Below, piece by piece: positions 6,160 through 11,081 of a DNA stretch of 11,081 nucleotides (the stretch's first letter is position 1; every line of letters starts with the position of its first letter). A model generated the notes under the pieces. That model saw only the letters and a program-made list of their open reading frames with translations. It ran no database searches and was not told where the DNA came from. The DNA is taken from positions 1 to 11,081 of the forward strand of contig CASBPW010000112.1 in NCBI GenBank assembly GCA_949127685.1, given 5' to 3'. The DNA comes from Candidatus Sivonenia alaskensis PMM_0068. Lineage in GTDB: Bacteria; Cyanobacteriota; Cyanobacteriia; Gloeobacterales; PMM-0068. The translations under genes and the position numbers were made by a program.

Positions 6160-6270
6160 CTAGCGGATCCGGTCAATCCGAGCAACGAGGGTGAGGGCTG
6201 CAGCACCAGCGGCCACTAGAGCACCGCCCCAAAAAATACTCCACAAAAAATTACTTAAGGTCGGGGTCAT
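6160..6270 (-). CDS. psbX: photosystem II reaction centre protein PsbX
   Basis: This 36-residue frame encodes PsbX, a single-helix subunit at the edge of photosystem II near cytochrome b559, involved in quinone-side function. The beginning, MTPTLSNFLWSIFWGGALV, matches the family pattern MTPSLxNFLWSLxxGAxxV closely. One transmembrane helix (about residues 9-30) follows, ending in RIDRIR. Usual length is about 39-41, so the stromal tail is a few residues short, and the helix is unusually rich in Gly/Ala (GGALVAAGAAALTLVA). The start is well supported: GGAG lies 7 bases before the ATG at 6270. The gene begins 42 bases after bioF on the same strand and ends at a clear terminator. It is either read through from recJ-bioF or has a promoter inside bioF. 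Confidence 0.9.
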   Translation of the reverse strand: MTPTLSNFLWSIFWGGALVAAGAAALTLVARIDRIR

Positions 6271-6312
6271 GATACAACTCCATCTGGGACTAATGCGTTA
6301 CTTTAATATGCC

Positions 6313-7500
6313 TCATCTTGGTTCCAGCGAAAAGACCTGAAGCAGATACGCGACAAAGTTTTCCAGAGCTGCTTTTGGGTGGTTACTCATCATAGAAATC
6401 CTTAAGCGACTGGTGGGGACCGTAGGAGGACGGATAGCAGGTACCCAAAACCCTCGTTCCCAGAGTTTTTTACTCAAATTCATCGTCTGGGAGATGGTGC
6501 CTGTCTTCAGACAGAGGATGCAAGAATCACTGGCAAACAGCTCCAAAGCTGCTAGCGTTGTTAGTCCTTGCTTGACTTGCTGTACCCTTTGCCACAGCTG
6601 TTCTCTATGGTGCGGTTCGGTTTGCACAATCCTAAGAGCGGCCAAGGCAGCAGCGGCATCGCCAGGAGCCAGGGCTGTGGTGTAGATCCAGGTAGGCGCG
6701 CGATTACGTAAAAAATCGACCAGCGACTTAGAACCGCACACATAGCCGCCTTGACTGGCCAGCGCTTTGCTTAAGGTGCCCATCTGAATACAAGGGTGTT
6801 TTTGTAGTCCCAACGCTTCGATCGCTCCAGCCCCCCTAACTCCCAACACGCCCGTACCATGTGCTTCATCGACTAATACCATCGCTTCAAAGCGTTGAGC
6901 CAAATCCAAAATCGCTGCCAAGGGAGCCATATCCCCATCCATGCTGAATACAGAATCCGTACAGATTAAGCAGCGTCTAGCCTGCGCGCGCTCTTGGTTT
7001 AAGAGCGCTTCTAAATGCTCAACGGAGCCATGGGCATATTCGTAGTACCGGGCTCCACTAAGTTTGGCTCCACTTTTCAGGCTCGAATGGTTATAGACAT
7101 CGCCTAAAAGTAGGTCACGGGAGCCTACCAGAGCACTGATCGTCCCTAGGTTCGCCATATAGCCGGAAGGAAATACCAGGGCATCTTCAGTCCCTTTGAA
7201 TTGCGCGAGCGCCTGTTCTAGTTCTTGATGAATCTCCAGATGACCGCTGAGTAAGCGGGACCCTGTAGCGCCTGTCCCATACCGTTGGATGGCCTGGATC
7301 GCTGCCTCCCTGACCCGTTCATCGACCGTCAAACCTAGGTAGTCATTACTCCCTAGATTTAGTTTCCTGGGAGCTGTTGAGGATTCTAGCCAAGGGCCTG
7401 CCTGGGTATGGGAAGTACGTACGCTCCGGTACCATCCTGCACGATGCAAGGTATGTAGATCTTTTTCAATCCAGGCATAGGGGTCATCAGGCATAGGCAA
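6313..7500 (-). CDS. bioF: 8-amino-7-oxononanoate synthase (BioF-type alpha-oxoamine synthase)
   Basis: This 395-residue cytosolic PLP enzyme belongs to the alpha-oxoamine synthase group. BioF condenses pimeloyl-ACP/CoA with alanine in the first committed step of the biotin ring pathway. Key features are NLGSNDYLGL (48-57), GTGATGSRLLSGHLEIHQELE (75-95), the cofactor-stacking His 138 in YNHSS, DEAHGTGVLG (211-220) with the PLP-binding Asp 211 and His 214, the Schiff-base Lys 245 in GTLSKALASQGGYVCG, and AIRPPTVP (355-362) near the substrate site. These support BioF over the paralogues Kbl and ALA synthase, although the substrate is not proven by sequence. The ATG at 7500 overlaps the recJ end by 14 bases; the third codon (7494) is an alternative start with 8 bases overlap. 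No other bio gene is present, so the biotin genes are scattered. Confidence 0.9.
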   Translation of the reverse strand: MPMPDDPYAWIEKDLHTLHRAGWYRSVRTSHTQAGPWLESSTAPRKLNLGSNDYLGLTVDERVREAAIQAIQRYGTGATGSRLLSGHLEIHQELEQALAQFKGTEDALVFPSGYMANLGTISALVGSRDLLLGDVYNHSSLKSGAKLSGARYYEYAHGSVEHLEALLNQERAQARRCLICTDSVFSMDGDMAPLAAILDLAQRFEAMVLVDEAHGTGVLGVRGAGAIEALGLQKHPCIQMGTLSKALASQGGYVCGSKSLVDFLRNRAPTWIYTTALAPGDAAAALAALRIVQTEPHHREQLWQRVQQVKQGLTTLAALELFASDSCILCLKTGTISQTMNLSKKLWERGFWVPAIRPPTVPTSRLRISMMSNHPKAALENFVAYLLQVFSLEPR

Positions 7501-9778
7501 CCCGTTCCAACAGACTAGAGCCGCTATACCAGTCTGCCAATTCTTCCTGCCTATGACCCAAGTCTGAAGGGAGAGGTCCTTCCAGAGAAGCGCCCAACGC
7601 CATCAAAACGTTTACCACTATCTGAGGGGAGGTCCAGTACTGTTGGGCCAGGGCCAGCAGATTCAAGGGCTCGGACTGATGAATGATAGAACGCAACTGG
7701 ATGATCAGTTCTTCCATACTGGGTGAAGGGACTGGACGGGCAAAGATATGCACGGTACGCGGACGCGCTGCGTATAAAAGCCAAGCCAAATGCAGGGGTG
7801 AAGGGGGTAACGTCCACAGGAGGAGTCCGTCATAAGCTCCTTGAGGAGGGTGAGGACGGTCATAGTCCAGAGGAATTTCCTTACCAAACTCTGGACGTTG
7901 GTAGCCATAGAGTAAGTAGCGAGCTCCTGTATCCGCTGTGGACAACAAAGATTCGATCACCGCTTTCGAAGATGCACCACGTTGGTCAATCCAAGTCTCT
8001 GGCTGATGGTCTGTGCGCGGTGATTTACATTCAACACGACACAGGGGACCGACGGGAGGAACCGTAGCCTCTCGAATACCACTCAGCTCCAATTGAATAG
8101 AGCGCACATCCCGAAAGGTATTTTCTCTGAGCTTAAAGGCTAAATCGACGTTCTTGGGAACAGGATAGAGATGGCCCACCCGCCAAGCGACGACTGGTCG
8201 TTCTACTTTTCCATCATCGACCACCAGACGTAAATGGGCGTCCTCTTTCCCCATTGTTCGTTGCTGGACCACTAAAAGGTTGGCACACCAAAAGGTAGGG
8301 TCGGGGTTGCCAATCCCACAGGGTTGCATCTTATTCACTTGTTCGAAGAGGCTTTCGTTTACTTCTTCAAGGGCAACATAGCTATCAATCTTCACCAGAG
8401 GACGAATAAGGTCAGCGTCTAAGCAGGAATGGGCAAATTCAGACATCTTCTTGCTAAATGCTTCCAGATATTCCAGAGGCATAGAAAACCCCCCAGCCAT
8501 AGGATGTCCCCCAAAGCTGGTGAAGAATTCTTTGCAATATTCCAAACCTTCAAAGATATTAAATTCGGGGATTCCTCGGGCGGACCCCCGTACCTTATTC
8601 CCTTCGATAGAACCGATAAATACGGGAGCTCCATAGCGTTCTACCAGGCGAGAAGCGACAATCCCAATCACCCCATGATGCCATTCCGGTTGCACAATCA
8701 CCAGCACCTGCTCTTCCCGTAGATCCAACGTAGGATGATTTTCTACCCAGCTAATCGCTTCTTTTTCAATGCGATTGCATAATTCTTTTCGTTCTTGGTT
8801 ATAGGCTTCACATTGATGGGCCCTTTCCAGTGCAGTCGCTGGGTCATCGGTGGTTAACAATTCAATCACGACTTGCGGGTCACCAATTCTGCCTACCGCA
8901 TTGATCCGAGGACCCAAGCCAAACCCAATTGCTTCCGGTTTGATCTGCGTATGGTCGGAATACCCAGCTACGGCCATCAAGGCTTGAATACCAGGATTCG
9001 TAGAAAAAGGCAGAATCACCAATCCTCTTTGAACCCATTGCCGATTTACGCCCGTCAGCAGGGCAAGGTCAGCGATCGTCCCCAGCGTAAACAGTTCCAG
9101 CAAAGGATCTTGCAATTCGGCCAATTTATCAAAGCGGCGTGCTACTTCGAGGGCAAGGATATAGGCCACGCCAACCCCAGCCACCGAAAAATAGGGAGAA
9201 TCATCCAGTTGAGGAATTAACTTCGGATTGAGGATACCGACGGCGGGAGGGAGAACCTTTGGTAGTTCGTGGTGGTCTGTGATGATAACCGATAGTCCTA
9301 AAGCTTCTGCTCGCTGTAAGGGAGCCAGCGCAGAAATTCCGTTATCCACGGTAATTACGAGGTCAACGTTCTCTTGATGAAACTCTTCGATAATCCGCAC
9401 ATTGATGCCATAGCCTTCCTGCATCCGGCTGGGAATCGCATAATCAACAACGCCCCCGAGGTAGCGGATGGCCCGAATCAGGAGAGCGGTGCTGGTCATC
9501 CCATCGCAGTCATAGTCTCCGCATATCGCAATTTTTTCTCGCTGCTGGATAGCGCTTACCAAACGGTCCGTTACTTGAGCTAAATCGGGAAAATGGTCCT
9601 TAGGGTCTGGCGGCAAACTACAGGTTGGGTCAAAGAAAATCTTGGCCGCTTCAGGGCTCGTGATGCCTCGATTGAGCAGAATCTGTCCGATGACGGGAGA
9701 TAAACCGAGACCGGCGGCTAGTTCCCCCGCCTGTTCAGGATGGGGTTCGGCAATAGACCAACGTTGAAGTGACAACAT
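7487..9778 (-). CDS. recJ: single-stranded-DNA-specific 5'-3' exonuclease RecJ
   Basis: RecJ degrades single-stranded DNA 5' to 3' in recombination and mismatch/base-excision repair, using two metal ions. The 763-residue protein shows all DHH-phosphoesterase motifs: DYDCDGMTS (88-96), VDNGI (144-148), TDHH (167-170) and GTIADLALL (233-241). The DHHA1 domain has WHHGVIGIVASRL (366-378), GSARGI (398-403) and FGGHPMAGG (422-430). An OB-fold region with QPCGIGNPDPTFW (about 486-498) comes next. The last about 190 residues form the extra C-terminal domain found in long RecJ proteins of cyanobacteria and Firmicutes but not in the 577-residue E. coli enzyme. The ATG at 9778 gives the expected N-terminus but lacks a strong ribosome-binding site. 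Its 3' end overlaps bioF, which suggests translational coupling between two functionally unrelated genes. Confidence 0.95.
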   Translation of the reverse strand: MLSLQRWSIAEPHPEQAGELAAGLGLSPVIGQILLNRGITSPEAAKIFFDPTCSLPPDPKDHFPDLAQVTDRLVSAIQQREKIAICGDYDCDGMTSTALLIRAIRYLGGVVDYAIPSRMQEGYGINVRIIEEFHQENVDLVITVDNGISALAPLQRAEALGLSVIITDHHELPKVLPPAVGILNPKLIPQLDDSPYFSVAGVGVAYILALEVARRFDKLAELQDPLLELFTLGTIADLALLTGVNRQWVQRGLVILPFSTNPGIQALMAVAGYSDHTQIKPEAIGFGLGPRINAVGRIGDPQVVIELLTTDDPATALERAHQCEAYNQERKELCNRIEKEAISWVENHPTLDLREEQVLVIVQPEWHHGVIGIVASRLVERYGAPVFIGSIEGNKVRGSARGIPEFNIFEGLEYCKEFFTSFGGHPMAGGFSMPLEYLEAFSKKMSEFAHSCLDADLIRPLVKIDSYVALEEVNESLFEQVNKMQPCGIGNPDPTFWCANLLVVQQRTMGKEDAHLRLVVDDGKVERPVVAWRVGHLYPVPKNVDLAFKLRENTFRDVRSIQLELSGIREATVPPVGPLCRVECKSPRTDHQPETWIDQRGASSKAVIESLLSTADTGARYLLYGYQRPEFGKEIPLDYDRPHPPQGAYDGLLLWTLPPSPLHLAWLLYAARPRTVHIFARPVPSPSMEELIIQLRSIIHQSEPLNLLALAQQYWTSPQIVVNVLMALGASLEGPLPSDLGHRQEELADWYSGSSLLERVAYA

Positions 9779-9808
9779 ATTTTTGCAGGAGTTGTAGCAG
9801 ACTCAGCA

Positions 9809-9814
9809 ATTGTA
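9809..9814 (-). promoter_or_regulatory. candidate -10 box of the recJ-bioF unit
   Basis: On the minus strand TACAAT lies 30 bases before the recJ ATG. Upstream at 17 bases is only a poor -35 (ACTGCC). The 99-base gap between hemF and recJ is the natural place for a promoter. Confidence 0.3.
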
Positions 9815-9877
9815 TGTCTAGCTCGGGAGATGGCAGTTGTAAGGCAGAGAAACTTTAGAACCTTCTCAAACAGGCTC

Positions 9878-10795
9878 TTAGATTGCAGCCCAATCATGAG
9901 GTTTCAGATAGACCTCATAAAGCTCTGCCTCAGGGGTTCCTGGCTCAGGGCTCCAGTCATATTCCCAGCGCACTACAGGGGGCAAGCTCATCAGGATAGA
10001 TTCAGTGCGTCCATTGGTTTGTAGACCAAAAATTGTCCCTTGGTCATAGACGAGGTTGAATTCCACATAGCGGCCCCGACGATAAAGCTGAAAATTCCGT
10101 TCTTGTTCCCCGTAGGGAGTGTCTTTCCGGCGCTCAACAATCGGCAAATAAGCGTCCAGAAAAGCCTTGCCACAGGACTGAACAAAACTAAAGGTATCTT
10201 CCCATTCCCCTTTGGTGTCATCCAAATCATCGAAGAAAATCCCACCAATGCCTCTGGGTTCGTTGCGATGTTTCAGATAGAAATAACGGTCACACCACGC
10301 TTTAAATTCGGGATAAAAGGCGGGGTTATGTAGGTCACAGGCTGCTTTGATGGTCCGATGAAAATGAACTACATCTTCTTTATGAGGATAGTAGGGTGTG
10401 AGGTCGGCTCCACCCCCAAACCACCAGAGCGAACCACTCTCGAAGTAACGGTAGTTCATATGGACCGTGGGAATGTAGGGATTACGAGGATGGAAAACCA
10501 GGCTCACACCGGTGGCATAAAAAGGCTGGTCTGTAATCTCTGGGCGGCGTTTGAGAATCGAAGGAGGCAGGCTCGGTCCATGCACTTCTGAAAAATTGAC
10601 TCCGGCCCGCTCAAAAATAGCGCCGTCACTCAATACACGGGAACGGCCGCCGCCGCCTTCTTCCCGAAGCCAGGAGTCTTCTCGAAACGTGCCGGTACCA
10701 TCCAGCGCTTCAATCGCACTGCTAATGGTGTCTTGGAGAGAGCGGTAGAAATTGCTGACACGCTGACGATGGGATAGTTGAGTGAGGGTGGACAT
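9878..10795 (-). CDS. hemF: oxygen-dependent coproporphyrinogen III oxidase HemF
   Basis: HemF oxidatively decarboxylates two propionates of coproporphyrinogen III to give protoporphyrinogen IX, using O2 and no cofactor, on the shared route to haem, chlorophyll and bilins. The 305-residue length is normal for bacteria. The signatures are clear: GGGGRSRVLSDGAIFERAGV (47-66), TVHMNYRYFE (110-119), WFGGGADLTPYY (125-136), RGIGGIFFDDLD (181-192) and the C-terminal family motif GRYVEFNLVYDQGTIFGL (241-258), then TNGRTESILMSLPP (260-273). The fold acts as a soluble homodimer. The ATG at 10795 is right for the family, but the upstream region TATTTT has no clear Shine-Dalgarno. Many cyanobacteria also have the oxygen-independent HemN; it is not visible here. 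The gene precedes recJ in the same direction with a 99-base gap, and an AT-rich repeat stands before its start. Confidence 0.96.
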   Translation of the reverse strand: MSTLTQLSHRQRVSNFYRSLQDTISSAIEALDGTGTFREDSWLREEGGGGRSRVLSDGAIFERAGVNFSEVHGPSLPPSILKRRPEITDQPFYATGVSLVFHPRNPYIPTVHMNYRYFESGSLWWFGGGADLTPYYPHKEDVVHFHRTIKAACDLHNPAFYPEFKAWCDRYFYLKHRNEPRGIGGIFFDDLDDTKGEWEDTFSFVQSCGKAFLDAYLPIVERRKDTPYGEQERNFQLYRRGRYVEFNLVYDQGTIFGLQTNGRTESILMSLPPVVRWEYDWSPEPGTPEAELYEVYLKPHDWAAI

Positions 10796-10812
10796 AAAAT
10801 ATGAGGATAGGG

Positions 10813-10828
10813 TTATAACTTCTTATAA
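10813..10828. promoter_or_regulatory. AT-rich repeat TTATAA-CTTC-TTATAA upstream of hemF
   Basis: Two copies of the self-complementary hexamer TTATAA are separated by four bases, 18-33 bases before the hemF ATG. On the minus strand either TATAAG or TATAAC could be the -10 box, but neither has a good -35. The symmetry would also suit a dimeric regulator. Function is inferred only. Confidence 0.35.
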
Positions 10829-10890
10829 TCTCATAGGTGTTAGCCCGATTCGCTGGCGGGAAGGTCAAAAATGGGGGAAGACTCCTTTCA

Positions 10891-10971
10891 CTATTCAATC
10901 TCTACGGGTACATTCTCCTCCGTTTGCAGCATAATCGGGGTTCTCGGCTGCCCTTGTCGGAACGTATACAT
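10891..10971 (-). CDS. possible 26-residue peptide or detached C-terminus
   Basis: A short frame MYTFRQGQPRTPIMLQTEEN followed by VPVEIE and TAG. It lies in the same frame as the open stretch to its right, from which one TAA and three codons separate it. The composition looks protein-like and the ending EIE is natural. There is no good ribosome-binding site; the nearest purine run (ACAGG) is too far from the ATG. It may be a tiny gene, the end of the upstream gene after a nonsense mutation, or chance. I recognise no family. Confidence 0.3.
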   Translation of the reverse strand: MYTFRQGQPRTPIMLQTEENVPVEIE

Positions 10972-10980
10972 GAGCTTCGC

Positions 10981-11079
10981 TTAGCGCCTGTCGGACACGG
11001 AGCTTGCCCCGAGGGCCATACCTTGAATTTTTTCCCGAACCAAATCCAATTGATTACGCGCAGTATATAGAATCACAAG
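10981..11079 (-). CDS. possible C-terminal end of a gene cut by the right window edge
   Basis: Entering from the right edge on the minus strand, one frame stays open for 32 codons to TAA (10981-10983). It reads LVILYTARNQLDLVREKIQG and ends GASSVSDRR. The other two minus frames close within the first few codons, so if the edge gene is leftward this is its frame. I do not recognise the family. Between its stop and hemF are about 185 bases with only the short frame just described, the AT-rich repeat and no clear terminator. Confidence 0.4.
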   Translation of the reverse strand, partial: LVILYTARNQLDLVREKIQGMALGASSVSDRR

Positions 11080-11081
11080 TC

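Noticed and set aside
8873..9220. 115-codon plus-strand frame inside recJ
   Set aside because: It lies opposite the conserved RecJ DHH core, has a basic low-complexity composition and no recognisable domain or ribosome-binding site.
10837..11070. 77-codon plus-strand frame at the right edge
   Set aside because: It has no family resemblance and no start signal. The neighbourhood is otherwise leftward, and a minus-strand frame entering from the edge looks at least as protein-like.
1..11081. CRISPR array, insertion sequence, prophage or defence system
   Set aside because: I saw no repeat-spacer pattern, terminal inverted repeats, transposase or integrase motif, or known defence domain in any frame. 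Nearly all the sequence is taken by housekeeping genes.

Overview
The window comes from a cyanobacterium. The clearest sign is a pair of small photosynthesis genes missed by a simple long-ORF view: psbX (a photosystem II subunit) and ftrV (variable chain of ferredoxin-thioredoxin reductase). A small LuxR-type regulator closely resembling cyanobacterial PedR, a DUF1636 protein and a cyanobacterial-style HtrA protease agree with this. Base composition is moderate (near 50% G+C by eye). I cannot name the genus from the sequence alone.

Layout. The left part reads rightwards: the C-terminal half of an HtrA/Deg serine protease (cut by the window edge), queG (queuosine tRNA modification), pyrR (PRPP-binding pyrimidine regulator/UPRTase), an ABC-2 type transporter ATPase and a bolA-like gene. 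At about 3.67 kb the direction changes. A leftward two-gene unit (pedR-like regulator, then an unrecognised 115-residue protein) converges on bolA with a 14-base overlap. Divergent from it is tRNA-Asn(GTT) with a good sigma70-type promoter and an encoded CCA, followed by a DUF1636 gene. Between that gene and the next one lies an orphan 43-codon reading frame that may be a gene relic.

From about 5.16 kb to the right edge everything reads leftwards. In transcription order: a possible partial gene at the right edge, hemF (oxygen-dependent coproporphyrinogen oxidase), recJ, bioF (overlapping recJ by 14 bases), psbX, a hairpin-plus-T-tract terminator, ftrV, an unrecognised 46-residue single-helix membrane protein joined to ftrV by an ATGA stop/start overlap, and a GNAT acetyltransferase 4 bases further on.

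How the genes work together. Most are unrelated housekeeping functions (tRNA modification, pyrimidine control, DNA repair, biotin and haem/chlorophyll synthesis). The thread worth following is redox and photosynthesis. FtrV is part of the enzyme that reduces thioredoxin with photosynthetic electrons, and PedR-type regulators are known targets of thioredoxin. Each of the two has an uncharacterised small gene coupled to it. I found no CRISPR array, transposon, prophage, toxin-antitoxin pair or defence island. The rest of the window looks like ordinary chromosome.
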